Below, piece after piece: positions 1 through 8,321 of a stretch of DNA of 39,558 nucleotides. The stretch is taken from the NCBI GenBank assembly GCA_030587435.1, contig JAUQZC010000055.1, forward strand, positions 1 through 39,558, in the 5' to 3' direction. This DNA is from Candidatus Baldrarchaeota archaeon. GTDB lineage: Archaea; Asgardarchaeota; Baldrarchaeia; Baldrarchaeales; DXJG01. Within the stretch, counting starts at the first letter, position 1; each line of letters opens with the position of its first letter. The notes beneath the pieces were generated by a model. That model had not been told where the DNA came from. It did not search any database and saw only the letters and a program-made list of their open reading frames with translations. Both the position numbers and the translations under genes were made by a program.

Positions 1-654
1 TTAGGAAAAAACCACTATTCTTTTTAATTAACCATGCTTGACCAACTTTCCAATCCTTAAATCTTTCATGGTATTTCCCATGTAGAAGCTTAACCTTAAC
101 TCTTCCGTTCGGCGTTGCTATTGAAACAATCCAATCATCAAACTTTAAAGTAAAGAGTATGTCGTCAAGCATTATTACGTTCTTTTTAAAAAATGGCTTG
201 TCTACCTTAACTTTACCTCTACGCTTAAGTTTTCTAAAGGACTTGTATATTGAACATGCCATTTGACAAGCAGTATAAACATAATGAGAAGGTAGATTAG
301 GGTATTTTTCCCGCATTTCGAAATATTTTTCTGCTTTAAGCCTTTTGAAAGAAGTTATGTTTTTCAAGAAAGCGTAGTTCAACAATTCGTTTACAAGTTG
401 CTTATATAAGTTGAACATGTCGGGAAATTTTCCATCGAGTTTGAAACATGCAGTAAGTTTAACTGTTCTCCCACCACTTCCACCCATTATTTTTCGAATT
501 TCACTTTCTGGGATACGATACCTACCACTTGGAAGCCTAACAGCCTTGATTTTTCCATCCTTAATCCACTTCCAAACCTCCAAAGCGTTCTCCTATCAAT
601 TCTCAAAATCTCACAAACTTCCTTAATCTTATAAAGCCTCTCAAATTTAGACAT
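1..654 (-). pseudogene. Decayed IS607-type element: MerR-like HTH fused to TnpB N-terminus, cut by left edge
   Basis: Reading starts at an ATG (654) with MSKFERLYKIKEVCEILR, the MerR/Xre-like helix-turn-helix of IS607 serine recombinases. Near 575 the frame shifts and continues as WKWIKDGKIKAVRLPSGRYR then IPESEIRKIMG, the end of that domain. The same frame runs straight into KLTACFKLDGKFP, a TnpB N-terminus, with only a Gly/Ser-rich linker and no recombinase catalytic domain. Near 423 it shifts again and continues as DMFNLYKQLVNELL to LPSHYVYTACQMACSIYKSF, then runs open to the edge. LPSHYVYTA corresponds to PSHYVYTAI in the complete TnpB at 29,010-30,185. Two frameshifts make it inactive as read, and the RuvC part lies outside the window. 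The domain assignments are secure. Whether the HTH-TnpB fusion is ancestral or a deletion scar cannot be told here. Confidence 0.8.
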
Positions 655-676
655 AATACATATAAACTTAACCATC

Positions 677-796
677 TCAAAACAGTTTTCTACCCTTAAA
701 CTCACCGGTTTCCACCAAATCGATTATCTTTTTAGCCCTCACATCTCCTCCAAGATGCCTCAAAATAACATTAGAATCAACAAACACCCCATTCAT
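677..796 (-). pseudogene. vapC: Truncated PIN-domain toxin (VapC N-terminal stub)
   Basis: From ATG 796 the frame gives MNGVFVDSNVILRHLGGDVR, the first strand and first acidic residue (VDSNV) of a PIN-domain ribonuclease, then stops at TGA 677 after 39 codons. PIN toxins are normally about 130 residues, so the remaining acidic residues and the fold are missing. The start overlaps the end of the antitoxin gene by 20 nt, the usual arrangement of such modules. The reading is broken off 23 bp before the HTH start of the IS607-type remnant, which points to insertion or deletion there. It should have no nuclease activity. Confidence 0.75.
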
Positions 797-974
797 CTTC
801 AAGTTCCCTTAAAACTCTATCAATATCCTCAAACTTAACCTTCAACACACCAAAAGTCTCATCCGAAACCCTCCTCTCCACCCTAACCCTAACCCTCTCA
901 CCCTCCCTCAAATTCAACTTCTTCAAAGGCTTCAAAACACCATTCTCATAAACAGCATCAAAAACCTCAACCAC
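777..974 (-). CDS. DUF104/AF2212-like antitoxin of a VapBC-type module
   Basis: The product is a 65-residue protein containing DAVYENGVLKPLKKLNLREG, the signature of the DUF104 (AF2212-like) antitoxin family found next to PIN toxins in archaea, followed by a charged C-terminal part (VKFEDIDRVLRELEDEW) likely to bind the toxin. I chose the GTG at 974-972: family members begin just before DAVYENG, a GGTGG ribosome-binding motif lies 5-7 nt upstream, and the same leader ends at the same codon in the neighbouring HicB gene. An upstream ATG would add a hydrophobic leader that is merely translated leader DNA. Its toxin is truncated, so it is an orphan antitoxin unless it acts on another PIN toxin. 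Confidence 0.75.
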   Translation of the reverse strand: MVEVFDAVYENGVLKPLKKLNLREGERVRVRVERRVSDETFGVLKVKFEDIDRVLRELEDEWGVC

Positions 975-1022
975 AACAACCACCAACCAAACATTACACA
1001 CAAACACTAATAAACATAACCA
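972..1022 (-). repeat. 51-bp direct repeat, copy 1: toxin-antitoxin leader with RBS and GTG start
   Basis: These 51 bases are identical to 1,566-1,616. On the minus strand the copy holds a TTTATTAGTG stretch, a GGTGG motif and ends with the GTG start codon of the DUF104-type antitoxin. Identity stops immediately after the start codon (a few similar bases follow), so the repeated unit is a 5' control and initiation region and not a gene. Confidence 0.9.
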
Positions 1023-1133
1023 CAACCCAACAAAACTAAAATCCCTTCAAAATTCCAACCCACCATAATAGACCTAAAAATCCTTCAAACTTCGCCCAAT
1101 AAAATTTCACAAATCCCACAGTTCACCTCATTC

Positions 1134-1375
1134 TCAGATTATCTCCTTGCAAGCTTCGATAAACTCTTTTCTACCTATCTCAGCAAGCCTCAACACACCA
1201 GCAAAGTGCCAACCTTCAACTCTCGATGCAAAGGAACAATCGTAACAACCTTCCTATCACCAACATATTTAACAAGCTTAACATGACTACCCTTCCGCCC
1301 CTTCACATGGAAACCAAACTTCCTAGTAAGTACTTTTACAACCTCTTCACCCGACAGCCTTGGCAACCTCAACAT
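1134..1375 (-). pseudogene. hicA: HicA toxin, frameshifted near its C-terminus
   Basis: The start MLRLPRLSGEEVVKVLTRKF and the core KGRKGSHVKLVK are the HicA double-stranded-RNA-binding-like fold, with the catalytic His in GSHVKL. As read, the frame ends after VGTLLVC at 1,190. Adding one base near 1,203 restores GVLRLAEIGRKEFIEACKEI and a stop at 1,134, which is the expected HicA end. Either this is a real one-base deletion or a sequencing error. The truncated protein keeps the His but loses the last helix. The gene overlaps hicB by 29 nt, as coupled toxin-antitoxin genes do. Confidence 0.75.
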
Positions 1376-1568
1376 GAATCAAACCCACCAAATCCAACTC
1401 ACCAATCTCCTCCCCCAACTCAGGAAACTCCTCCAAATAAAGCTCCAAAGCCTCCCTAAGATTATCAACAGCCTCCTCAATACTCCCACCCTGCGTAGTA
1501 ACACCAGTAAAAACCTCCCTAACAACAAACATATCCTCCTCTTTCCAAACAACAGCAAAAAACCTCAC
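1347..1568 (-). CDS. hicB: HicB-family antitoxin
   Basis: About 73 residues from GTG 1568: VRFFAVVWKEEDMFVVREVF, then TGVTTQGGSIEEAVDNLREA and LELYLEEF. This is the HicB partial RNase-H-like fold with the conserved QG.SIEEA..NLREAL motif. It should neutralise HicA, whose start lies inside the last 29 nt. The GTG start is preferred because it begins the family alignment, has a GGTGG motif upstream and sits exactly at the end of the 51-bp leader shared with the neighbouring antitoxin. No separate DNA-binding domain is seen, so autoregulation would need another factor. Confidence 0.8.
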   Translation of the reverse strand: MRFFAVVWKEEDMFVVREVFTGVTTQGGSIEEAVDNLREALELYLEEFPELGEEIGELDLVGLIHVEVAKAVG

Positions 1569-1616
1569 AACAACCACCAACCAAACATTACACACAAACA
1601 CTAATAAACATAACCA
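1566..1616 (-). repeat. 51-bp direct repeat, copy 2: leader of hicBA
   Basis: Identical to 972-1,022, in the same orientation, 594 bp away, and again ending with the GTG start codon of an antitoxin gene. The following genes are unrelated (HicB here, DUF104 there). Confidence 0.9.
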
Positions 1617-1917
1617 TAATAAACCTCAAATTCTAAAACCACTACCATAGATCATCGAAGCAGCTTGAAAAGCCTCTCCTCAAAGCTAATAATAATGGTA
1701 CTACTATTACCACTACTTTCAAACACCCCACATATCACAACAACCTACTCCCCTCCCACACTCCCGCTTCTCCCCCAAATCATCACCAACTGCAAAACCG
1801 CACCCATAACCAAAATAATACGCAAACTTAGTCAACCCCTCCGCCAAAAAACTCTAAAAGTCAAAAGCAGCAAAAATTACAAAACCAAAACAAGTAAACA
1901 CAACCTAACTTCCACCA
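1617..1917 (-). other. Gene-free gap with one possible short ghost
   Basis: No intact gene is visible. The plus strand is extremely rich in A and C. On the minus strand, about 1,695-1,835 reads SFLAEGLTKFAYYFGYGCGF then AVGDDLGEKRE between two stops. It looks more like degraded coding sequence than chance, but I do not recognise it. The long plus-strand frame across the gap is a composition artefact. Confidence 0.3.
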
Positions 1918-3432
1918 CTACTGACAATATACGTATACACTAATCCTCCCACTACTATAAACAGGCTTAAAACCCTCCGGAACCTCTATATAATCATACC
2001 AACCAGTATCCACATTCCACCAAACCAAATACACCATTCCAAAGCCTTTCTCCAAAGCAACCTCCAAACCCCTACTCAAGTTCATAGAAAAATAAACAAT
2101 CGTAAAATTCTCATCCAAGTATAGTTTAGCCCACCACAAAAAACAATGATGAACAAGAACACAAGAACCCACACCCATATTCCTATTCAACCATTCAAAA
2201 CAATTCACAACGCCATCCACATCTTCCAAAGGAACAGTACTCTGCAACATACTAGAAGGCAAATAACTACAAGTCCAAGAACTATAAAAAACAGCATGCT
2301 CTAATGGCAAAACCATAAACAAAACACCAAACAAAACAACCAAACCAACATCAACACAAACAAACCACTTAAAGTGAAATTTAACAAAAACTTTTTCTAT
2401 TCCATTTGCAGCATAGAAAGAGAAGGGATAAGCAAGCATAAACATCCAACGATTCCAAAGATCCAAAGCACAAAACGGCGTCACCAAACAACTAAAACTT
2501 CCAACCAAAAGTAAAACAATCCAACCATCCAAAACCCTATCCCTAAAAAACCCCAATAAAACAAGCGGTAACCAAACCCCATACAGCATAACAAAAAGAA
2601 ACAAAACACTTAAAACCAAATCAAAATAGGTAGCGTAACGTTGAACAGGAGTAGAAACACCAAGATAATCCACCAAGAAAAACAAACCAAAAGGACGTCG
2701 AACAACCCTATCACGAACATAAACAACATTAGTCTCAACATAGTAACGCACAGGAAACATCCTCAAAAAAACTCCAACCAAAAAAACAATTAAACAAGGA
2801 AAAACAGCAGCAAAAAGCCTCAATACCTCCTCCCTCCCAGATCCTCGAAAATTCTTCAAAACTATCCAAAACACAACAAACAGCAAAGTTAAAGCAGCAT
2901 ACTCGTGGCTAAAAACAGTTAAAAGGGAAAGAAAAACAAACAACAGCCTCCTCCTACCAGCCTCCACATCCAAAACAAAAGGTAAAGTAAAAAGCAGCAA
3001 AGCCATGCCCAAAATATTCCTATACAAATCCCAAGAAATCCTCAAAGAACCCAAACCAAAACAAAAAACAAAAGAAGCAACAAAACTCCTCCCCACACCC
3101 CACCTTAAATACCTACGCGCAAAAAAATAAACTCCAGCTGAATTCAAACCGTACAAAACTGGAGAAATAACTTTCAAAAACAAAAATGGGTTTCCGCCAA
3201 AAACCCTATACACAGGTATCAGAAGAGCATATAGAAGCCAGGTCTCCGTAAAAAACTTCGACCAATGATACCAGATCACACCCTCCTCCAACCTGAACGC
3301 GTAATATACTGTATCAAAACCAATCGAACAAGGATAGGACAAAACCTCCGGTATCAACCTAACTAAAAAACCCAAAAAGAAAGAAGAGAAAAGTCCACGC
3401 TTAAGATAAATCCTCAGCCTAAAAAACTTCAC
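1918..3432 (-). CDS. GT-C-type multispanning membrane glycosyltransferase-like protein
   Basis: About 504 residues with roughly ten hydrophobic segments. After the first segment a loop carries IGFDTVYYAF, in the place where GT-C enzymes carry the acidic catalytic loop after helix 1; FSHEYAALTL lies in the middle and a soluble C-terminal part (about 420-510) follows the last helix. This matches archaeal uncharacterised GT-C/dolichyl-phosphate-sugar transferases, which use lipid-linked sugars outside the membrane. No WWDYG motif is seen, so it is not AglB. A GTG at 3432 is preferred to the one at 3459 because AAGGTGTGGAG sits just upstream; the upstream codons overlap that site. It lies downstream of rmlC in the same direction, 185 bp away. 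The substrate is not readable from sequence. Confidence 0.65.
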   Translation of the reverse strand: MKFFRLRIYLKRGLFSSFFLGFLVRLIPEVLSYPCSIGFDTVYYAFRLEEGVIWYHWSKFFTETWLLYALLIPVYRVFGGNPFLFLKVISPVLYGLNSAGVYFFARRYLRWGVGRSFVASFVFCFGLGSLRISWDLYRNILGMALLLFTLPFVLDVEAGRRRLLFVFLSLLTVFSHEYAALTLLFVVFWIVLKNFRGSGREEVLRLFAAVFPCLIVFLVGVFLRMFPVRYYVETNVVYVRDRVVRRPFGLFFLVDYLGVSTPVQRYATYFDLVLSVLFLFVMLYGVWLPLVLLGFFRDRVLDGWIVLLLVGSFSCLVTPFCALDLWNRWMFMLAYPFSFYAANGIEKVFVKFHFKWFVCVDVGLVVLFGVLFMVLPLEHAVFYSSWTCSYLPSSMLQSTVPLEDVDGVVNCFEWLNRNMGVGSCVLVHHCFLWWAKLYLDENFTIVYFSMNLSRGLEVALEKGFGMVYLVWWNVDTGWYDYIEVPEGFKPVYSSGRISVYVYCQ

Positions 3433-3617
3433 AACTCCACACCTTAAACAACGATCCACATTACACCTATTTCTACTTTTAACATCATTTCTCCCATCAC
3501 TATGTCCTCAATAGCCATGGCAATATACTAACTTGGGAAACAAAATCAATAAAGATCATAAACATGCACTTCTTAGCGAAATGACTTTCAATCAAACTGT
3601 ATAAACGGAATAAACAG

Positions 3618-4121
3618 TCATTTATGAGGAGGATAATTCCAATTCCACGGTTTACCTACTCGTGGATCATCAGTTCTACCATTTATAGATTTAGGGATAA
3701 TCGTCGGGTCATTCCATGGTCTACGCTCCTCGTCAGGGTTCTCATAATCATATAACCGAGTGACAAAGTATACAAGCCAGACTGGTTCGACTCCTACAGC
3801 TTTAAACCCATGCCAATAATGACCAGGAATCCGCACAACCTGTAGATTCATCCCCGTAGATATTATCTCCACAAGTTCAGAAGTCTCATCATCATATGCA
3901 CAAATCTTAGCAGCACCACGAAGAACAACAAAATAATCAGTTTGACCCCGCCTATGCCTATGCCAAGCCCTTACTACACCCGGATACGTTATCGAAAAAT
4001 TCGCCTGCACAATTCTATCCTCACCTAAAAGATCTTTCCAATCCACACGCATAATCTCAGAGAAAAACCCCCTCTCATCAGCAAACCTTCTAAGAGACTT
4101 AACAACTATCCCAGGAAGCAT
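3618..4121 (-). CDS. rmlC: dTDP-4-dehydrorhamnose 3,5-epimerase-like protein
   Basis: A 167-residue cupin of the RmlC family: DERGFFSEIMR near the start, the catalytic-His region GVVRAWHRHRRGQTDYF (His about 54), GHYWHGFKA in the second half, and a YENPDEERRPWNDP end typical of RmlC, where Tyr and the acidic pair line the sugar site. The enzyme epimerises dTDP-4-keto-6-deoxyglucose at C3 and C5 in dTDP-L-rhamnose synthesis. It is slightly shorter than bacterial RmlC (about 180). It starts 3 nt after the rmlD stop, so it is translated from the same message. As the last gene of the rml set it completes the pathway. Confidence 0.85.
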   Translation of the reverse strand: MLPGIVVKSLRRFADERGFFSEIMRVDWKDLLGEDRIVQANFSITYPGVVRAWHRHRRGQTDYFVVLRGAAKICAYDDETSELVEIISTGMNLQVVRIPGHYWHGFKAVGVEPVWLVYFVTRLYDYENPDEERRPWNDPTIIPKSINGRTDDPRVGKPWNWNYPPHK

Positions 4122-4124
4122 TCC

Positions 4125-5018
4125 CTAAGATCCCTCCAACTCAAACCTAAGCCTAGTTAATGCTTCACGTAACGTCAAAGGCTTATTCTTCAAAGTTCTA
4201 GCTGCTTTCGAAACATCAAGAGAAGAATCCCTCGGCCTCTTAGCAACCCAATTCATATCATCCATCTTAACCGAATGTATAAGTCTTTTATTTAGATCAA
4301 AAACTTCGGCTAACTCAAAGGCTAAGTCAAGTCTACTAACTCTCGACGCCCCAGCCAAATGATACACACCAGTAAGTTCCCTATCAGCAACTTCAAGAAG
4401 CATCTCAGCCAAATTCGTATTGAGAGTCGGTGAAATAAACTGATCAGAAACTATCCTAACAGATTCACCTTTCCTAAGCTTCTCAATCAACCAAAGAACA
4501 AAATTAACCTTACCCCTAGCCGGCCTTGAACCATAAAGCACACTAGTCCTAGCAATACAAAACACATCACATATATCCCTAACTGCATCCTCACCCTTTA
4601 ACTTCGAATAACCATAAAAATTTACTGGTTCGGTTACATCTTCCTCCTTATAAAACCCTTTATCACCCTTAAAAACATAATCAGTCGAAACGTATATTAA
4701 AAAAGCGCCCACACTTTTAGCCACACGAGCAACATTCACAGTTCCTTCATAATTCACCTTTAAGGCCAAATTTTTCTCCAGTTCACACTTATCCACATCT
4801 GTCATAGCCGCCGCATGAACAATAACCTGAGGTTTTATTCCCTCTATTACTCTTCTCACATTAACCCGATTTGTTACATCCAGCTTTACAGGTTCACCTA
4901 ATAGAGGATAATGCTCATTATAAGCCGAATAAACCTCATACCCCCTAGCCACGGCTATCTCAACAATTTTAGACCCAAGAAGACCACTAGCACCAGTAAC
5001 CAAAAGACTCAAGTCCAC
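4125..5018 (-). CDS. rmlD: dTDP-4-dehydrorhamnose reductase
   Basis: A 297-residue extended short-chain dehydrogenase: nucleotide-binding VTGASGLLGS at the start, AAMTDVDKCE, the catalytic Thr region YVSTDYVFKG, and YGYSKLKGE with the YxxxK pair. VDKCE and STDYVF are diagnostic of RmlD, which reduces dTDP-4-keto-rhamnose to dTDP-L-rhamnose with NAD(P)H. I chose GTG 5018 because GGAGGT lies 4 nt upstream; a TTG at 5030 would put that site inside the gene. The start overlaps the end of rmlB by 10 nt, so the two are translationally coupled. Confidence 0.9.
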   Translation of the reverse strand: MDLSLLVTGASGLLGSKIVEIAVARGYEVYSAYNEHYPLLGEPVKLDVTNRVNVRRVIEGIKPQVIVHAAAMTDVDKCELEKNLALKVNYEGTVNVARVAKSVGAFLIYVSTDYVFKGDKGFYKEEDVTEPVNFYGYSKLKGEDAVRDICDVFCIARTSVLYGSRPARGKVNFVLWLIEKLRKGESVRIVSDQFISPTLNTNLAEMLLEVADRELTGVYHLAGASRVSRLDLAFELAEVFDLNKRLIHSVKMDDMNWVAKRPRDSSLDVSKAARTLKNKPLTLREALTRLRFELEGS

Positions 5019-6013
5019 TTCAACCTCCAAGGCATCGGATGGAGCACTTTCTCAGTAGCCAAAGGTCTCCACCACCACTCATTCTCAAGATACCATTTTA
5101 CAGTTTCCTTTAACGCTTCATCAAAACTATGTCTAGGTCTCCATCCAATCTCATTTCTAATCTTAGACGAGTCGATACCGTATCTAAAATCATGCCCAGG
5201 TCTGTCCTCAACAAACTCTATCAAGGATTCATCTTTCCCCATAATCATCAGTATTTTCCTAACGACCTCAATGTTTTCAAATTCATTACCTGCCGAAATA
5301 TTATATACCTCGCCAGGTCTTCCCTCATTGAGAAGTATATAGAGAGCCTCGCAGTTGTCAAGAACATAAAGCCAATCCCTAACATTCTTCCCAGTACCAT
5401 AAATGGGGATCTTAAGATTTAGGTAAGCTCTTACAATCGTTTTAGGTATAAGCTTCTCTGGAAATTGATAAGGACCAAAGTTGTTTGTAGGCCTAGCAAT
5501 AATCACATCAAGACCATAAGTTCGACGATAAGCCATTATAAGCATATCTGCAGCAGCTTTACTTGCAGAGTAAGGCGACGAAGGCCTAAGCGAATCGTTT
5601 TCCCTAAAAGAACCCTCAACAATATCACCATAAACCTCATCAGTACTAACATGAAGAAACCTTACCTTAGAATTAACCTTCCTAATAGACTCCAATATAG
5701 TAAAAACACCCATAAAATTACTTTCAACAAACGGCTTTGGATCAACTATACTTCTATCAACATGCGTTTCCGCAGCAAAATTAACAACAGCATCAACATC
5801 CCTAACCAACCTAACCATAAAACCAAAATCCGTTACATCCCCCTTAACAAACCTATACCTCTCATCCCCCTCCAAATCCATCAAATTCGCCGGATTAGAA
5901 CCAACACCAAGCCTATCAACATTAATAACCTGAACACTTGAATCCTTAGACAAAACATATCTAACAAAATTACTACCAATAAACCCCATCCCACCAGTAA
6001 CAAGCAACCTCAC
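5009..6013 (-). CDS. rmlB: dTDP-glucose 4,6-dehydratase
   Basis: About 334 residues. VTGGMGFIGSNFVRYVL binds NAD; FAAETHVDRS, the active-site HVSTDEVYGD (Thr-Asp-Glu), YSASKAAADM (YxxxK), RPTNNFGPYQFPEKLIP and GKNVRDWLYV are all RmlB hallmarks. It converts dTDP-glucose to dTDP-4-keto-6-deoxyglucose. GTG 6013 is preferred to TTG 6031 because it directly precedes the Rossmann strand and TAGGTGTG lies upstream. It follows rmlA by about 86 bp in the same direction and overlaps rmlD by 10 nt. Confidence 0.93.
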   Translation of the reverse strand: MRLLVTGGMGFIGSNFVRYVLSKDSSVQVINVDRLGVGSNPANLMDLEGDERYRFVKGDVTDFGFMVRLVRDVDAVVNFAAETHVDRSIVDPKPFVESNFMGVFTILESIRKVNSKVRFLHVSTDEVYGDIVEGSFRENDSLRPSSPYSASKAAADMLIMAYRRTYGLDVIIARPTNNFGPYQFPEKLIPKTIVRAYLNLKIPIYGTGKNVRDWLYVLDNCEALYILLNEGRPGEVYNISAGNEFENIEVVRKILMIMGKDESLIEFVEDRPGHDFRYGIDSSKIRNEIGWRPRHSFDEALKETVKWYLENEWWWRPLATEKVLHPMPWRLKWT

Positions 6014-6099
6014 AACCACACACCTACCCAAAACCTAAACATAAAACAAACAAAGCAACACCACAAACATTTTCTTAAATATTTTCTAATTTTCTACCC

Positions 6100-7161
6100 C
6101 TATATCTCCACCTCAGAGTAATCCCCCACATGAAGCCTCGTAACATTACGCCTCCTATTTCTCAGCACCTTGGCTCTTCTACCTATCAAGCTCTCCTCAA
6201 GCCTCTCAACACCATCAATAACAGCACCCTCCATCACAATCGAATACTCCACACCACTATCAACTATCCTCGCATTGTTGCCTACACTTGTATACGGACC
6301 TATAAACGAATTCTCTATCAAACAGTTCCTCCCTATGATTACTGGCCCCCTAACGATACTGTTAACAACCCTAGTTCCTTCACCAATTTCAACCCTACCC
6401 TCAACCCTCGAATCTACAACCTCACCCTTAACATCCCTCTTAGCACGCTCATCCAAAATAAGAGCATTAACCGCCAAAATATCATCTTTCTTACCAGTAT
6501 CAACCCACCAACCCTCAACAAACTCGTAACCAACATTAAAACCCCAATCAATGAGCATTTGAATAGCATCAGTTATCTCATATTCACCACGCCAACTAGG
6601 CTTAAGCTCCTCAATAGCCTTAAAAACCACCGGCGTAAAGAAATATACACCCACCAAAGCATAATTGCTGGGAGGAACCTTAGGCTTCTCAACAACCCTA
6701 ACAAGCCTACCTCCCTCATCAAATTCAGCAACACCAAAACGCCCAGGATCATCAACCTCCTTTAACAAAACCATAGCATCGTAGTCCCCACTAAGGAACT
6801 TGTCAACGTATTTCTTTATCCCATGCTGCAACAAGTTATCACCTAAATAAACAACAAACTTATTATCCCCAACAAAATCCCTACACAAACCAACAGCATG
6901 AGCAATACCCAAAGGCTTACCCTGATAAACATACGTAACCCTAACACCAAACCTACCACCATCACCATAATGCTCACGAACAAGCTCAGGAAAAGTCTCA
7001 CCCAAAACAATAGCAATATCCCTAACACCCGAATCCCTAAGATCCTCAACAACATACTGACTAACAGGCTTATTAGCCACCGGAATCAACTGCTTAGGCC
7101 CACTAAAAGTCAAAGGCCTCAACCTAGTACCAGCACCGCCATGAAGCACAACACCCTTCAT
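6100..7161 (-). CDS. rmlA: Glucose-1-phosphate thymidylyltransferase, long archaeal form
   Basis: About 353 residues: the nucleotidyltransferase signature LHGGAGTRLRPLTFSGPKQL, then YLGDNLLQHG (metal-binding Asp), VEKPKVPPSNYALVGVYFF, GEYEITDAIQ and EGWWVDTGKKDD. After about residue 240 hexapeptide-like repeats (GEGTRVVNSIVRGPVIIGRN) form a left-handed beta-helix, which the short bacterial RmlA lacks. It makes dTDP-glucose from glucose-1-phosphate and dTTP. The ATG at 7161 begins MKGVVLHGG; the codons before it in the open frame are probably leader. It is the first gene of rmlABDC, behind the TATA box at 7,210-7,217, with a GGTG motif 6-9 nt upstream. Confidence 0.92.
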   Translation of the reverse strand: MKGVVLHGGAGTRLRPLTFSGPKQLIPVANKPVSQYVVEDLRDSGVRDIAIVLGETFPELVREHYGDGGRFGVRVTYVYQGKPLGIAHAVGLCRDFVGDNKFVVYLGDNLLQHGIKKYVDKFLSGDYDAMVLLKEVDDPGRFGVAEFDEGGRLVRVVEKPKVPPSNYALVGVYFFTPVVFKAIEELKPSWRGEYEITDAIQMLIDWGFNVGYEFVEGWWVDTGKKDDILAVNALILDERAKRDVKGEVVDSRVEGRVEIGEGTRVVNSIVRGPVIIGRNCLIENSFIGPYTSVGNNARIVDSGVEYSIVMEGAVIDGVERLEESLIGRRAKVLRNRRRNVTRLHVGDYSEVEI

Positions 7162-7209
7162 AAACAACACCAAGGAGCTAGGTCACTACTAATTCGTTTT
7201 ACTATGTGG

Positions 7210-7217
7210 TATATAAA
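7210..7217 (-). promoter_or_regulatory. TATA box of the rml operon
   Basis: On the minus strand the sequence reads CTGATTTTTATATACC, a strong archaeal TATA element with a purine-poor BRE-like flank. Transcription would start about 25 nt downstream, near 7,187, giving a leader of roughly 25 nt before the rmlA ATG at 7,161. Confidence 0.6.
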
Positions 7218-7427
7218 AATCAGGCAGTTCATCTTTTGGGGTAAAATGTTTTCCCATTGTTATCTATGTATTTCTTTTTCAATGTAAGTGGAAATAAAGA
7301 ATTTAAGGAATTATTAAACGATGACTGAGTTAAATGAGATGAGTCGCTTGGAAGGTCAAATAAGAGTTAGTTCCGCCATTGATAAGTGCGTCTTGTATCT
7401 TCTACTCTCATGTTCAATGATCAAAAA

Positions 7428-8321
7428 TTACTTTTGGGACTCATTTTGATTTAATATTATTATTGCGCCCCAATATGGGGGTTTATCATCGTTTCTCTTC
7501 CAAAACAAGTAGTATAATAAACCAGTAAAAAGACCAAGAAACGGTTTAAGTGAAAATAACATGTACTTAAGCCACGTGTTACAGTTTTTATATCCGTAAA
7601 TCGCGCAACCGGGAAGTTCTCTAATAATTTCTTCTGGAGTTGGGTGACCTGCAGCAATATGCTGCGCTGTATTTGGCTCCTTAACTCCATAATTTTTCTC
7701 ATAAAAGTATTGAAATACAATGTCATATTCTCTTCCTCGAAATACACTATCATAACTTTGCAGAGGACATGTGATGACAATTTTTTTCTTGCAAACCCTC
7801 TTCAACTCTTTAAAGAAACTGTGACGAATAGATTTTGGGATATGTTCAACAGTATCAACCGAAACAACTACGTCGAAGACTTTTCCTCTAAACGGCAGTC
7901 TACACCCATCACCAACTATAGAATGCACGTTCCTTAAGCCTTTGAACACGTCCTTTCTGACATCGAGTAAAAAGAATTTGCAGCCCTTTCTTAATAGGCT
8001 TGCGAAACCAGAAATGCCTGCCCCACCTGCACCGACATCTAAAACTGAAAAACTCTCTGCATTTATTTTCCGAATCTCATTTATAACATGTATATATCTA
8101 CTCCATCGATCGATACCCCTTGGGTGAAAGAAAACTTCAGATAAACCATAATTGGTTGCTTTTGGTCTATAAAATCTCTTTGAGATTAGGTTAAGGAACT
8201 TTGAGATTGCGACATCGATTATTGTCATAACTCCATATTTCTTTATTATTTCTTTTAAGCCGCCATATTTCAACAGCTTTGTTCGAACTTCTTTTTGATA
8301 AATTTTAATTTTATCAATCAT
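7428..8321 (-). CDS. Class I SAM-dependent methyltransferase
   Basis: 297 residues. Motif I is FSVLDVGAGGAGISG (92-105), motif II FFLLDVRKD (117-124), then VGDGCRLPF and VVVSVDTVEHIPK around 136-163, the usual Rossmann methyltransferase series. The region before residue 90 and the hydrophobic stretch near 250-270 (FLGLFTGLLYYLFW) suggest membrane association. Its ATG overlaps the stop of the 1,464-residue protein (ATGA), so the two are co-translated and probably act in one pathway, for example methylating a sugar or lipid carrier. The acceptor cannot be deduced. Confidence 0.8.
   Translation of the reverse strand: MIDKIKIYQKEVRTKLLKYGGLKEIIKKYGVMTIIDVAISKFLNLISKRFYRPKATNYGLSEVFFHPRGIDRWSRYIHVINEIRKINAESFSVLDVGAGGAGISGFASLLRKGCKFFLLDVRKDVFKGLRNVHSIVGDGCRLPFRGKVFDVVVSVDTVEHIPKSIRHSFFKELKRVCKKKIVITCPLQSYDSVFRGREYDIVFQYFYEKNYGVKEPNTAQHIAAGHPTPEEIIRELPGCAIYGYKNCNTWLKYMLFSLKPFLGLFTGLLYYLFWKRNDDKPPYWGAIIILNQNESQK

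Noticed and set aside
1374..1943. Plus-strand open frames rich in Asn, Pro, Thr and Lys
   Set aside because: They lie opposite HicBA and the gap in DNA poor in G, so stops are rare by composition. No start signals or family patterns.
5465..6765. Long plus-strand frames across rmlB and rmlA
   Set aside because: Antisense shadows of well-supported rml genes in A/C-rich DNA. Their proteins are low-complexity Asn/Thr/Ile/Pro.
7460..7937. Short frames on both strands inside the methyltransferase gene
   Set aside because: Out-of-frame shadows with no motif.
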